Shown one piece after another: positions 9,212 to 18,365 of a DNA stretch of 64,000 nt (its first letter is position 1; each line of letters begins with the position of its first letter). Under the pieces are notes generated by a model. That model had not been told where the DNA came from and searched no databases. It was given only the letters and a program-made list of their open reading frames with translations. Source of the DNA: Bradyrhizobium sp. Tv2a-2 (GTDB lineage Bacteria; Pseudomonadota; Alphaproteobacteria; Rhizobiales; Xanthobacteraceae); the NCBI RefSeq assembly GCF_000472425.1, contig NZ_AXAI01000032.1, positions 1 to 64,000 on the forward strand, given 5' to 3'. The position numbers were made by a program, and so were the translations under genes.

Positions 9212-10018
9212 TCAATCCTGGCCGTCTTCCGCGAGCAGAAAATCGAGCATCATTTCCTGTTGTGCCTGATACATGTCGGTACCGGTCGCCGTGACGCAAC
9301 CGGCCTTGCGCGCGGCTTCGATGAACGGCGAGACCTCGGGCCTTGTGATTGCGCAACCGCAATAGGCTGATGGCGCTAGCCTGGTGACATCGACAGGCAG
9401 GGGATCGCCCGCCTGCATGCCGGCCGGTGTTGCATTCGCGACCAGGTCGTAGCCACGAGGATCGGCTGTGCCTATCCTCACTTGCGCCTTGCCCAGCGTG
9501 TTCAGCCGCTCGATCAGCCCGTCCCGTCGCGCAGCCTCGTTGTCGTGGATTGCAAGCTCGCTGACGCCGGCGTCGATCAACGCCAACGCAATCGCTGATC
9601 CCGCGCCGCCGGCCCCGACCAGAAGCGCGCGCCTGTCCTTGATATCGATGCCCTTCGCTCTTGCCGCGCCGACGAAGCCAAGCCCGTCGATCATGTCGCC
9701 ATGCCATTTGCCGTCTGCGCGGCGGCGCATCAGGTTGACGACGCGGAGGAAGCGCGCGCGGTCGCTCGCGCCGGCGCACGCCTCGTAGCACACGAATTTG
9801 TGCGGAATGGTCGCCACGATGCCGTCGAGATTCTTCAGCCGCGCCGCAACCGAGAGGAAATCATGCACGTCCGCGACTGCGACCTGAACCGGAACGAGGA
9901 TCGCGTCCTGGCCTCTCGCGGCAAAGGCAGCGGTGACGCCGCCAGGTGCGCGCGCCTGGGCGATCGGATCGCCGATGATGACATAGAGCCTGGTCGCTCC
10001 GGAAAGCGTCGGCATCAT
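9212..10018 (-). CDS. Shikimate dehydrogenase family protein (AroE-like)
   Basis: The 268 residues from ATG 10018, seven bases after the stop of the M20 gene. The N-terminal substrate domain has the catalytic lysine in IVATIPHKF (K74) and an aspartate in HGDMIDGLGFVGA. The NAD(P)-binding domain has the glycine motif LLVGAGGAGSA. These residues define the shikimate/quinate dehydrogenase family. Its pairing with an M20 deacylase, and not with aroK/aroB-type genes, suggests a paralogue working on another cyclic hydroxy acid, possibly in catabolism. That is inference. The main biosynthetic aroE would be expected elsewhere. Confidence 0.85.
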   Translation of the reverse strand: MMPTLSGATRLYVIIGDPIAQARAPGGVTAAFAARGQDAILVPVQVAVADVHDFLSVAARLKNLDGIVATIPHKFVCYEACAGASDRARFLRVVNLMRRRADGKWHGDMIDGLGFVGAARAKGIDIKDRRALLVGAGGAGSAIALALIDAGVSELAIHDNEAARRDGLIERLNTLGKAQVRIGTADPRGYDLVANATPAGMQAGDPLPVDVTRLAPSAYCGCAITRPEVSPFIEAARKAGCVTATGTDMYQAQQEMMLDFLLAEDGQD

Positions 10019-10025
10019 CTCGAAC

Positions 10026-11315
10026 TCACAGCTCGCGCAGGCCGCACCATTCGGCGACGAACAGCGCGATGGCAAGCGTGGTGTTGCGGACGCTTTCAAG
10101 CTCGACGCGCTCGTCGAAGGCATGCGGGCCGATGCCGCTCGGGCCGTAGCACAGCGCAGGCATGCCCTTGTAGTAGCGGGTGTCGTTCACTGCCGTTGAC
10201 AGCCGGTCCTCCATCGGCTTGCCGAACACCGATTGATGGGCAGCGGCGAGCACGGCCTCAGCCTCGCTGCCGGGCTCGCACACGGAGGGATCGGCCTGGA
10301 AACCGCTCCAGATCAGCTCGGCGGGATTGTCCCTCAAGAATTCGTCGGCCGCTTGTGCATCCGCCAGACATTGCTCGATGCCGCGCATCGCCTGCTCCGG
10401 TGTCTCGCCCGGCAGCAGGCCGATGCGGCAGTCGACGTCGCACCAGGCGGGTGTCGAGCTCGCCCAATCACCGCCCTTGATGATGCCGACATTGAACTTG
10501 ATCGGACTCTTCACTTCGCCAAACCAGGCATTCTCGACCGCCCTGGCGTTGAGCGCCTTTGTGTAGTCCTGGAAGGCGCGCACCAGATGCATGGCCGAGA
10601 GAATCGCGCTGGTGCCGGTCTCGGAATAGGCCACATGCACGGGCGTGCCGCGCACGCGCAGGCGGAACCAGATGGCGCCGACCTGCGCCCGCGACAGCGT
10701 GTTCGCGGTCGGCTCCGGGATCAGGCAGGCGTCAGCGCGATAGCCGCGGATGATGGTAGAGAGCGCGCCGTTGCCGGTGCTCTCTTCCTCCGTCACGGTC
10801 TGAAGATGGATGCGGCCATCCGGCGCGAAGCCGGCGGTGCGGATCGCGTCGAGCGCAAAGATCATAGCGGAGACGCCGGCCTTCATGTCCTGCGCGCCGC
10901 GGCCCATCATCCAGCCGTCCTTGATCACCGCCGCAAAAGGCGGCGAGCTCCAGAGCTCCGCGGGGCCTTCGGGCACCACATCGATATGACCCTGCAGGAT
11001 CAGGCTGCGGCCCTTCACTTGACCCTTGTCCTGCGGCTCATAGGTCGCAACAACCTGGTGGGAGCCTTCGAGCGGAATATCATCCATCGGCGCGGCCTTG
11101 GGATGACTTGCAAGGTCGATATCGGCGAGACTGAACTGATCGACCTTGTAGCCGCGTTCGCTGAACTGCTTCGCAAGCCATTGCTGGATGGCCTGCTCCC
11201 TGCCGCGCAGGCTCGGGAATTGGACCATGCGCCCCAGGAAGGTGACCTGATCCTCGAAATTGCGATCGATGGCCTCGCGCAACCGCTCCGCCAGATCATT
11301 CGGCCTGCCCTTCAT
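10026..11315 (-). CDS. M20 family ArgE/DapE-type deacylase
   Basis: The 429 residues from ATG 11315, chosen because GGAGG stands ten bases upstream; the open frame runs 44 codons further through a 15-base tandem repeat. Metal ligands are visible: H110-x-D112 (QGHIDVV), D143 (GRGAQDMK), E177/E178 (TEEEST) and a late His in GIGPHAFDERV. The dimerisation domain lies between. Family members cleave N-acyl amino acids or peptides using two zinc or cobalt ions in the cytoplasm. It is the first gene of a unit with the downstream AroE-like gene. The specific acyl-amino-acid substrate is unknown. Confidence 0.9.
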   Translation of the reverse strand: MKGRPNDLAERLREAIDRNFEDQVTFLGRMVQFPSLRGREQAIQQWLAKQFSERGYKVDQFSLADIDLASHPKAAPMDDIPLEGSHQVVATYEPQDKGQVKGRSLILQGHIDVVPEGPAELWSSPPFAAVIKDGWMMGRGAQDMKAGVSAMIFALDAIRTAGFAPDGRIHLQTVTEEESTGNGALSTIIRGYRADACLIPEPTANTLSRAQVGAIWFRLRVRGTPVHVAYSETGTSAILSAMHLVRAFQDYTKALNARAVENAWFGEVKSPIKFNVGIIKGGDWASSTPAWCDVDCRIGLLPGETPEQAMRGIEQCLADAQAADEFLRDNPAELIWSGFQADPSVCEPGSEAEAVLAAAHQSVFGKPMEDRLSTAVNDTRYYKGMPALCYGPSGIGPHAFDERVELESVRNTTLAIALFVAEWCGLREL

Positions 11316-11345
11316 TACGCCAACGCCTCCATCGCGCTCAGTCCT

Positions 11346-11420
11346 ATCTCGATCAGCCATATCCCAATCAGCCATATCCCAATCAGCCATATCCCAATCA
11401 GCCATATCCCAATCAGCCAT
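11346..11420 (-). repeat. Five-unit 15-base tandem repeat upstream of the M20 gene
   Basis: Unit ATCCCAATCAGCCAT on the plus strand: four perfect copies (11361-11420) and one with two mismatches (11346-11360). Read on the minus strand, each unit is ATGGCTGATTGGGAT, encoding MADWD. The repeat is in frame with the M20 gene and supplies several spare ATG codons, but none has a ribosome-binding site, whereas ATG 11315 has one. The array probably varies in length by slippage. Confidence 0.9.
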
Positions 11421-11618
11421 GTCATGGCCACATGTCCTCCGGCGCATAGCGCCGAGCCCTTCATCCTACCGGTGATCGGGCCATAAATCATCCCACGAGG
11501 CGACATCAATGGCGACGTCGCTCTTGAAGCTCGCGGCAAAGCAAAGCCCGTGCCGCAGGACCATTGACCTCACGTTAATCCTTCGCGATGATCGGCGGGA
11601 CGCAATCCGGAGCGATGG

Positions 11619-13916
11619 ATGAACGAGCGCCCTGCGACCTGGAGCCCACACAGCGCGCATTGGGGCGCATTTTCCGCGCGCTGGGACGGCACGACGCTCG
11701 ACGTCACGCCCTATGAGCACGACCCGGCGCCCTCGCCGATCCTCGAAAATTTCACCAATGCACTGCGGCACAAGGCTCGCATCCTGCGACCCATGGTGCG
11801 CAAGACTTGGCTCGAGGGCAAGGCGCGCGGGACACGAGATTTCGAACCCGACTTTGTCGAACGCTCCTGGGACGAGGTGACCAGCCTGCTCGCGGCCGAA
11901 CTCGCTCGCGTGCGGAATGAGTATGGCGGCGGCGCGGTGTTTGGCGGCTCCTATGGCTGGTCCAGCGCCGGACGGCTTCACCATGCGCAGAGCCAGGTGC
12001 ATCGCTTCCTCAACATGGCGTTCGGCGGCTATGTACGTTCGGTCAACACTTACAGCGCAGGTGCATCGGCGGTGATCCTGCCGCATGTCATGGGCGGCTA
12101 TGAGAACCACTCGCGGCGCAACGTCACCTGGGACCAGATCGTCGAGCACACCGATAACGTGCTGGCCTTTGGCGGCATGGCGCTGAAGAATACGGCGGTC
12201 GCCAGCGGCGGCCTCAGCCGCCACATCGAGCGCGACGCCATGACGCGCGCCGCGCGGCGTGGCACGAAATTCTTCTGCATCAGCCCGCTGCGCGACGACC
12301 TGCCTGATGAGGCCAATGCGACCTGGCTGCCGATCAAGGTCGGCACCGACGTGGCGCTGATGCTGGCGCTCGCGCATACGCTTCTTTTCGAAGACCTCTG
12401 GGACAAGGCGTTCGTGGCGGGCTACTGCGAAGGCTTCGGGCCGTTCCAGCTCTATCTGCTCGGGCGCGACGACGGCACGCCAAAGGACGCGGCATGGGCG
12501 GCTGGCATCACCGGCATGTCGGCTGCGGCGATCGTCGATCTCGCGCGCCGGATCGCGCGCGGCCGGACGCTGATCGCGGTGTCGCACTCGCTGCAGCGTG
12601 CGCAATATGGCGAGCAGCCGGTGTGGATGGGCGCGGTGCTGGCGGCGATGCTCGGCCAGATCGGTCTTCCCGGCGGCGGCTACAATTACGCACTCGGCTC
12701 GCTCGGTCACACCGGCCGGCGCGTCAACGCCGTTCCGATACCGACGCTGCCGCAGGGCAAGAACGAGGTGCGGGACTTCATTCCCGTCGCGCGGATCAGC
12801 GACATGCTGCTCAATCCAGGTCAGCCGTTCGACTACAACGGACAGTCGCTGCGCTACGCCGACATCAAGCTAGTCTACTGGGCGGGCGGCAATCCGTTCC
12901 ACCATCACCAGGACATCAACCGCCTGCGCCGCGCCTTCAACATGCCGCAGACGGTCGTGGTGCATGAGAGCGCGTGGACACCGACGGCGAAATTCGCCGA
13001 CATCGTGCTGCCCGCGACCATGACGCTGGAGCGCGACGATATCGGCGCCTGCGCGACCGATCCGCGCCTGATTGCGATGCGCAAGGTCGCGGATCCGATC
13101 GGCGAAGCGCGCGACGATTTCGACATTTTCGCGGACCTGTCGCGCAAGCTCGGCGTGGAAGAGGCCTTCACCGAGGGACGCAACAGCCGGCAATGGCTTG
13201 CCCATCTCTATGAGCCGACGCGGCGGGCACTAGCAGAAGGCGGCTGGGACGCGCCCGATTTCGAGGAATTCTGGCAGCGCGGCGAGCTCATCCTGCCGTC
13301 CGATCCCGACGATGGCGGTTCGTTACGCGCCTTTCGCGACGATCCCGACAGGAACAGATTGCCGACGCCGAGCGGCAGGATCGAGATCTATTCCAAGACC
13401 ATCGCCACGTTCGGCTATTCCGATTGTCCGCCGCACCCGGCTTTTCTGCCGTCGACCGAGCCTGCATCGCAGCGCCATCCGCTCACGCTGATTGCGAACC
13501 AGCCCTCCACCCGGCTGCACAGCCAGCTCGACTTCGGCGCCTATAGCCAGTCCAAGAAGATCAGGCAACGCGAAGCGGTGCGTCTCAACCCGGTCGATGC
13601 CGGACGCCGTGGCATCAAGGACGGCGATATCGTTCGCCTGTTCAACGACCGCGGCGCCTGCCTTGCCGCAGCGATCGTATCTGATGACGTGATGGCCGGC
13701 GTCATCCAGCTCTCAACCGGCGCCTGGTATGACCCGGAGCCGGGCGGGGAGCCAGAGCCAATGTGCGTTCATGGCAATCCCAACATGCTGACCCGCGACA
13801 TCGGCACATCGCGGCTCGCACAAGGCTGCTGCGGTCAGGTCACCGTGGTCGAGTGCGAGAAATTCCCAGGCAACCTTCCGCCGGTTCGCGCCTTCGATCC
13901 GCCAATACCGCTATAG
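11619..13916 (+). CDS. Molybdopterin oxidoreductase of the biotin-sulfoxide/TMAO/DMSO reductase group
   Basis: A 765-residue molybdenum enzyme starting at ATG 11619 with GGAGCG upstream. It has the DMSO-reductase-family layout: an N-terminal segment without an iron-sulfur motif, the GGSYGWSSAGRLHHAQSQ block in which Ser116 should ligate molybdenum, cofactor-binding domains, and a C-terminal molydopterin-dinucleotide-binding domain containing NQPSTRLHSQLDFG. No Tat signal is visible, which fits cytoplasmic BisC-like enzymes that reduce S- or N-oxides such as biotin or methionine sulfoxide. It stands alone, divergent from the M20 gene 300 bases away. The physiological substrate is not determinable. 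Confidence 0.88.
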   Translation: MNERPATWSPHSAHWGAFSARWDGTTLDVTPYEHDPAPSPILENFTNALRHKARILRPMVRKTWLEGKARGTRDFEPDFVERSWDEVTSLLAAELARVRNEYGGGAVFGGSYGWSSAGRLHHAQSQVHRFLNMAFGGYVRSVNTYSAGASAVILPHVMGGYENHSRRNVTWDQIVEHTDNVLAFGGMALKNTAVASGGLSRHIERDAMTRAARRGTKFFCISPLRDDLPDEANATWLPIKVGTDVALMLALAHTLLFEDLWDKAFVAGYCEGFGPFQLYLLGRDDGTPKDAAWAAGITGMSAAAIVDLARRIARGRTLIAVSHSLQRAQYGEQPVWMGAVLAAMLGQIGLPGGGYNYALGSLGHTGRRVNAVPIPTLPQGKNEVRDFIPVARISDMLLNPGQPFDYNGQSLRYADIKLVYWAGGNPFHHHQDINRLRRAFNMPQTVVVHESAWTPTAKFADIVLPATMTLERDDIGACATDPRLIAMRKVADPIGEARDDFDIFADLSRKLGVEEAFTEGRNSRQWLAHLYEPTRRALAEGGWDAPDFEEFWQRGELILPSDPDDGGSLRAFRDDPDRNRLPTPSGRIEIYSKTIATFGYSDCPPHPAFLPSTEPASQRHPLTLIANQPSTRLHSQLDFGAYSQSKKIRQREAVRLNPVDAGRRGIKDGDIVRLFNDRGACLAAAIVSDDVMAGVIQLSTGAWYDPEPGGEPEPMCVHGNPNMLTRDIGTSRLAQGCCGQVTVVECEKFPGNLPPVRAFDPPIPL

Positions 13917-13971
13917 CGCGGCCGCCCGGGCATTGCACGCCCCGAGCGGCGGCGGACCTTGATCAAAGCGG

Positions 13972-14121
13972 TTAGTTACAGGGACTCGGCGGGACCATCC
14001 ATGTCGAAAACGTCTGCCAGGCGCCGTCGCCGCCAAGTCGCTGGTAGGCCACGAAGTCAGCATCATCGCCGTGCACCAGTTCATAGCGATATAGAGCTTG
14101 CTTTCCAGATTTCTTCGTCAT
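13972..14121 (-). CDS. Small uncharacterised 49-residue protein
   Basis: A short gene from ATG 14121 to TAA 13972, with GGAGAAG seven bases before the start. The product begins MTKKSGKQALYRYELVHGDD and continues with aromatic, glycine and acidic residues (VAYQRLGGDGAWQTFSTW), ending VPPSPCN. It is well balanced and hydrophilic, with no signal or membrane segment. The composition and ribosome-binding site argue for a real gene. I know of similar short proteins in Bradyrhizobium genomes but cannot name a family. It lies between the convergent molybdoenzyme gene and the VWA gene. Confidence 0.65.
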   Translation of the reverse strand: MTKKSGKQALYRYELVHGDDADFVAYQRLGGDGAWQTFSTWMVPPSPCN

Positions 14122-14238
14122 TGCACTTCTCCATGATGAGGCATTGACCTGTGCATTGACGTAGTCGCAGCGCAGCGCTCATCAATAGAATGACCGCTGT
14201 CATCTTATCACTTTGCCGCGACAGAAAATGACGACGCG

Positions 14239-15636
14239 TTAATGATAGGTCGCGACGATATCGGAGATGGCGCGTTCGAGCTGCTGGGCGGTGGCACATT
14301 GCCGCACCACGTTGCAGAAGGTCGCGTAGCGCGGCATCTCGGAATCGCCGAATCCCCAGGTCATGCGGCCCTCGGGGTTGAGCCAGACCAGCCGTTTGGC
14401 GCGCTCCGAAATGCGGCGCAGGATATCGGCGCCCGGATCGAGATTGTTGCTGCGCGCATCGCCCAGCACGATCACCGTCGTCTGCGGTGTGACGCTCTCC
14501 ATCCATTGCCGCTCGAAGTCGGCGAACGACGTGCCATAATCGGACGATCCAAATCCGACCCTGGACATGATGTCCTGCATGGCCTCTTCCGCACCCTTGG
14601 TCTCGAGCACCTCGCTGACCTCGATCAGGTGCCCGGAAAAGGCAAAGGAGCGGACGTCGGACACGACCTCATGCAGGCTGTGGATCAGCAGCAGGAAGAA
14701 ATCGGAGACCCGGGCGACCGAGCCACTGACATCGCAAAGCGCTATCACCTTGGGCCGCTCGCGATGCTTGCGCTTCCAGGCGGTGAGGAACGGAACGCTG
14801 CCCCAGGCGGCGTTTCTGCGCAACGTGCGACGCACATCGAGATGGCCGCGGCGCTGGCGCTTCCTCGGCTTGGCATAGCGCTCGCGCAGGCGGCGCGCGA
14901 TCCGCCGGATCAAGGCGCGCATCTCCTCGATCCGCTGCGGTTCGATCCGCGCGAGCGGCGCATTGCGCAGGATCTCGTTGCGGAGGTTTTCGGCTTCCTC
15001 GCGCCCGTAGAGCAGAAGCGCCTGCGCAACTGCGTCACGCACATTCTCGCGCAAGCCGTCGGTCAAGGCGGACAGCCGTTCGGCCAGCGCAGGATTGGTC
15101 GCCGTCAGCGTCTCCAGATCATCGTTCAGTCGGGCAATGCCCATCTCTTCGAGAATGCGGCTGGAGAAAATGCCGCGCTGGGTGAAATACCTGATATCCG
15201 ACAGCGAGGATGCAGCCGATGCGCTGGCAATCGCCGCCGAGATCGCGGCCCGGTCCTGTGACAACAGCATCTGCGCAAGCGCGCCAAGCCCGGCGAGCCG
15301 GCTGTCATCCGCGCCTTCCACGCTGTGATCCGGTACGGCTTGACCACTCTCGTCCCGCGACTCGTCTTCTCCTTCCCCAGCTTCGTCGCCTGCCGCCGCC
15401 TCATCGTCCGTTTGTGACGGCTCGGCAGACGCAAAGAAGAGGTCGAAGCACGCGCCCAGCGCCTTCTTCTCGTCCTCGGATTTGGCAAGCGTGAGCAGCA
15501 ATGCGTCGCGCAGCAGGCCGCGATCGGACAGGCCTACCGTCGACACGGCCCGCATCGCGTCGATGCTCTCGGCCGGCGAGACATGAACCCCCGCTCCCCG
15601 CGCGGCGCGAAAGAAGCGATGGAGGTTCTCCTTCAT
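14239..15636 (-). CDS. VWA domain protein, CoxE-like
   Basis: A 465-residue protein. The N-terminal half is helical with an acidic, low-complexity stretch (about 72-112: DDEAAAGDEAGEGEDESRDE). The C-terminal half is a von Willebrand factor A domain with an intact MIDAS motif, D302-V-S-G-S306, and a later aspartate in VLGDARSN. CoxE-type proteins work with MoxR/CoxD AAA ATPases as chaperones; in carboxydotrophs they help insert the Cu-S-Mo centre of CO dehydrogenase. The start is ATG 15636, five bases after the stop of the ATPase gene, so the pair is an operon. No CO dehydrogenase genes adjoin, so the client protein is unknown. Confidence 0.85.
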   Translation of the reverse strand: MKENLHRFFRAARGAGVHVSPAESIDAMRAVSTVGLSDRGLLRDALLLTLAKSEDEKKALGACFDLFFASAEPSQTDDEAAAGDEAGEGEDESRDESGQAVPDHSVEGADDSRLAGLGALAQMLLSQDRAAISAAIASASAASSLSDIRYFTQRGIFSSRILEEMGIARLNDDLETLTATNPALAERLSALTDGLRENVRDAVAQALLLYGREEAENLRNEILRNAPLARIEPQRIEEMRALIRRIARRLRERYAKPRKRQRRGHLDVRRTLRRNAAWGSVPFLTAWKRKHRERPKVIALCDVSGSVARVSDFFLLLIHSLHEVVSDVRSFAFSGHLIEVSEVLETKGAEEAMQDIMSRVGFGSSDYGTSFADFERQWMESVTPQTTVIVLGDARSNNLDPGADILRRISERAKRLVWLNPEGRMTWGFGDSEMPRYATFCNVVRQCATAQQLERAISDIVATYH

Positions 15637-15641
15637 GGCGC

Positions 15642-16601
15642 TCAGCCAAAAACGTTCTGGCGGGCGGCCTTGGCCACGAAGGTCGTCACATGCGGCAGCG
15701 CGGCCTCGACATCGGATTCGTATTTCAGGAGCACGTTGAGCGTGTCCCTGACCATGTCATGGCCGAGCTCGGTGGCCTCGAGCAGCACGAGAACACGGGC
15801 CCAGTCGATGGTTTCGCTCACCGAAGGCTGCTTCTTCAGATCAAGCGTGCGGATCTCGTGGATGAAGCCGACCAGTTGCCGGCGCAGGGTCTGCGAGATG
15901 CCGGCCACGCGGCTTTCCACGATGCGCTCCTCGAGCTTCTGCTCGGGAAAGCCGATATGCAGATGCAGGCAGCGCCGCTTCAGCGCGTCGCCGAGATTGC
16001 GCTCGCTGTTGGAGGTCAGGATCACGGTCGGCGGCATCGCGGCGGCGATGGTGCCGAGCTCGGGGATGCTGACCTGGAAGTCGGAGAGGATCTCGAGCAG
16101 CAACGATTCGAACTCCGCATCCGACTTGTCGATTTCGTCAATCAGGAGCACGCAGCCGCCGGGCTGTTCCAGTGCCTGCAGGAGCGGCCGCGGCTCGACG
16201 AATTCCTTGGAAAAGAACACGTCGCCGAAATCGTGCAGCTGGTCGAGCGCCGCGTGCAGCGTTTGCGCGCCACCCAGCACTTCGCCCAGCTTGTCCTTGA
16301 GGATCTGGGTATAGAGCAGCTGCTTGGCGTATTTCCATTCATAGAGCGCCTTGGCCTCGTCCAGCCCCTCATAGCATTGCAGGCGGATCATCTTCAGCCC
16401 ACGCCACGAGGCGATCGCCTTGGCAAGCTCGGTCTTGCCGACGCCGGCGGGACCTTCGACCAGGATCGGCTTTGCGATCTTTTCCGACAGATAAACGGCG
16501 GTCGCGATCTGGCGGCTCGCGATATAGCCCTGCGCGGCGAGCCCGCTTTCGACCGCTTCAATGGAGGCCAGAGGTGTGGCCGAGGGCCGCTGATCTGCCA
16601 C
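15642..16601 (-). CDS. MoxR-family AAA ATPase, CoxD-like
   Basis: The 319 residues from GTG 16601, preceded by GGGAG nine bases away; a longer open frame to 16745 has no ribosome-binding site and non-protein-like composition. Walker A is GPAGVGKT (residues 50-57), Walker B is CVLLIDEIDKS, and sensor 1 is ILTSNSERN. MoxR ATPases remodel or mature metalloprotein complexes together with VWA partners. The VWA gene follows after five bases. The pair is placed among several molybdoenzyme genes in this window but not directly next to one. Confidence 0.88.
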   Translation of the reverse strand: MADQRPSATPLASIEAVESGLAAQGYIASRQIATAVYLSEKIAKPILVEGPAGVGKTELAKAIASWRGLKMIRLQCYEGLDEAKALYEWKYAKQLLYTQILKDKLGEVLGGAQTLHAALDQLHDFGDVFFSKEFVEPRPLLQALEQPGGCVLLIDEIDKSDAEFESLLLEILSDFQVSIPELGTIAAAMPPTVILTSNSERNLGDALKRRCLHLHIGFPEQKLEERIVESRVAGISQTLRRQLVGFIHEIRTLDLKKQPSVSETIDWARVLVLLEATELGHDMVRDTLNVLLKYESDVEAALPHVTTFVAKAARQNVFG

Positions 16602-16787
16602 GAAATTCAACTCCCTATGTCCAGCGCTCTTTGGTGATCGGTATCCGCCGAGGAAGCGGGAAACCTTGCATTTGCGATAGGAGGAATGCTGCCGAAAGTC
16701 TATAGCACGGGCTCGCTTGTCAGGAATGCTGCGAGTCCGTGCCAAGCATATTTCCCGGCTGGCGCAATTCCTTGAAGGCGCGCCCCA

Positions 16788-18164
16788 CTACCCGCGGATC
16801 GCCGCATTGGCCTTCTCGGCGGCGACGGTCATCACGACCTTCGCCGGTTTTTCCCCGGAGATCACTTCGTTTACGCCGATCATGAAGGCGTCGAGGATGG
16901 TTCTCGATTTCGGATGGAAAAGGATTGCCTTGGCGCGATCGACATCGGCGTCTTGCAGGTTGGTAAGCGCGGCTTCCGCGGCTTGCGCGCCGAACGCCTT
17001 CTTGAAGCCCTCGCTCGACCACGCCGAGGCACGCGTCGTCGCGAGTCCCCCTGCGGCAGTCTTAAGCGAGGTCGGCTTGCTGGTCGCCCACAACAGGAAC
17101 AGGAAAGCCGCTCGCTTATTCTGGGACTTGGAATTGATGCACGCCTGCCAGTGCGACATGAAGGGAACCGGCGAGCGTCCCGGGAGATGCGGAAAGGTTG
17201 CAAAGCCGGCCTGCTCAGTGACACGGCTCTTCGCTGGATTGGAGATGTCGGTGGCGAAGTTGCTGCTGTCGACGGCCATTGCCGTCCTGCTCTGCAGGAA
17301 ATCGTCCAGCACCTGGTACCATTCATAGCTGCCCACGTCGGCAGGGCCGGCCTGGCTGAGCAGCCGTCCATACATGTCGACCGCCGCGACGGCCTCCGGG
17401 CTTGCGAAAGCGGCCATATGGTCCTTGACCATGTCTCCGCCGTAAGAGAACACAAAGCCCATCGCGGGTGGGGTGGAATTGCCGCCGGCCTGGGCGCGCA
17501 TCGCGATCCCCGACATCTCGTCGGTCTTGACCGCCTTGGCGGTCGCAAACAGCTCGTCGAACGTCTGGGGCACCGTCAGGTTCTTGGCTGCCAGCGCATC
17601 CTTGTTGAAGAACAGGGTCATGGCCTCGGACGTAATCGGGAATGCGTAGCGCTCGCCGTCCGACCATAGCGGGAAGGCCAGCGCCGTCCTGAGAAGGTCG
17701 CTCTCGTCATACCAATCGAGATCGGTCAGCGATTTGTTGGCGAAATAGGCGTTCAGCGGCTCGAGCCATCCGCCCGAGATGCCCTGCCCATAGGTCGCAA
17801 ACATGAAGACGTCTGGCGCGCTGCCTCCGCGAGCAAGCCTGATTGGGATCGTTCCCAGGTAGTTTGTTTCCAATTGAAAATCGGTGGCGACGTTGATGCC
17901 GGTCAATTTTGTGAAATCCGGCAGGAGTGGCGCGATCGCGTTCGACCACGGATGGATGGCGCCAGCGAGCGTGATTGTTTGCCCCGCAAATTGCTTCCAG
18001 TCGATCGCAGCACTGGCATAGGGCGCCAAGGCGTCCTCGGCAAAGGTCCGCCGCGAGGACGCGGTGAGCGCCGGCAGGAGCGCGCCTGCTGCGCCCAATC
18101 CCTTGACGAAACTACGCCGGCTCGTCCGCACGCGATCGCCCGTGGAGTTTCCATCCCGCGCCAT
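16788..18164 (-). CDS. Tat-exported ABC transporter substrate-binding protein (family 1)
   Basis: The 458 residues from ATG 18164, chosen for its strong GAGGAGGG ribosome-binding site. The signal has a twin-arginine motif (SRRSFVKGLGAAGALLPAL). The body has the extracellular solute-binding family 1 pattern (ITLAGAIHPWSNAIAPLLPD, a hinge, and EAMTLFFNKDALAAKN). Such proteins capture sugars or polyols for an ABC importer in the periplasm. No permease or ATPase gene is adjacent, so it is an orphan here or serves a transporter encoded elsewhere. It diverges from the histidine kinase gene, separated by about 200 bases. Confidence 0.85.
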   Translation of the reverse strand: MARDGNSTGDRVRTSRRSFVKGLGAAGALLPALTASSRRTFAEDALAPYASAAIDWKQFAGQTITLAGAIHPWSNAIAPLLPDFTKLTGINVATDFQLETNYLGTIPIRLARGGSAPDVFMFATYGQGISGGWLEPLNAYFANKSLTDLDWYDESDLLRTALAFPLWSDGERYAFPITSEAMTLFFNKDALAAKNLTVPQTFDELFATAKAVKTDEMSGIAMRAQAGGNSTPPAMGFVFSYGGDMVKDHMAAFASPEAVAAVDMYGRLLSQAGPADVGSYEWYQVLDDFLQSRTAMAVDSSNFATDISNPAKSRVTEQAGFATFPHLPGRSPVPFMSHWQACINSKSQNKRAAFLFLLWATSKPTSLKTAAGGLATTRASAWSSEGFKKAFGAQAAEAALTNLQDADVDRAKAILFHPKSRTILDAFMIGVNEVISGEKPAKVVMTVAAEKANAAIRG

Positions 18165-18365
18165 GCCGGTGCCCTCCTCACCATGGGCTGTCATTCGCGA
18201 CGCCCCGCCACAGGACCTTGAGCTGTGACGTCGCGGCCTTCGCGAGCCGACCGACTCCGAATCCGGTGAAATATGCGCGGTCGAGGATATCGGGTTCCGG
18301 CTCGCCTGTACGGCCCCCCGTCCATGCTACTATTCTAGCCATACTCGGGCCTTGGCACCACAACG

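Noticed and set aside
11346..11420. CRISPR array
   Set aside because: The repeats are 15 bases with no spacers between them; it is a simple tandem repeat.
10233..12710. Long frames antisense to the M20 and BisC-like genes (417 and 414 codons)
   Set aside because: Both are mirror frames of well-identified enzymes and show no protein-family motif.
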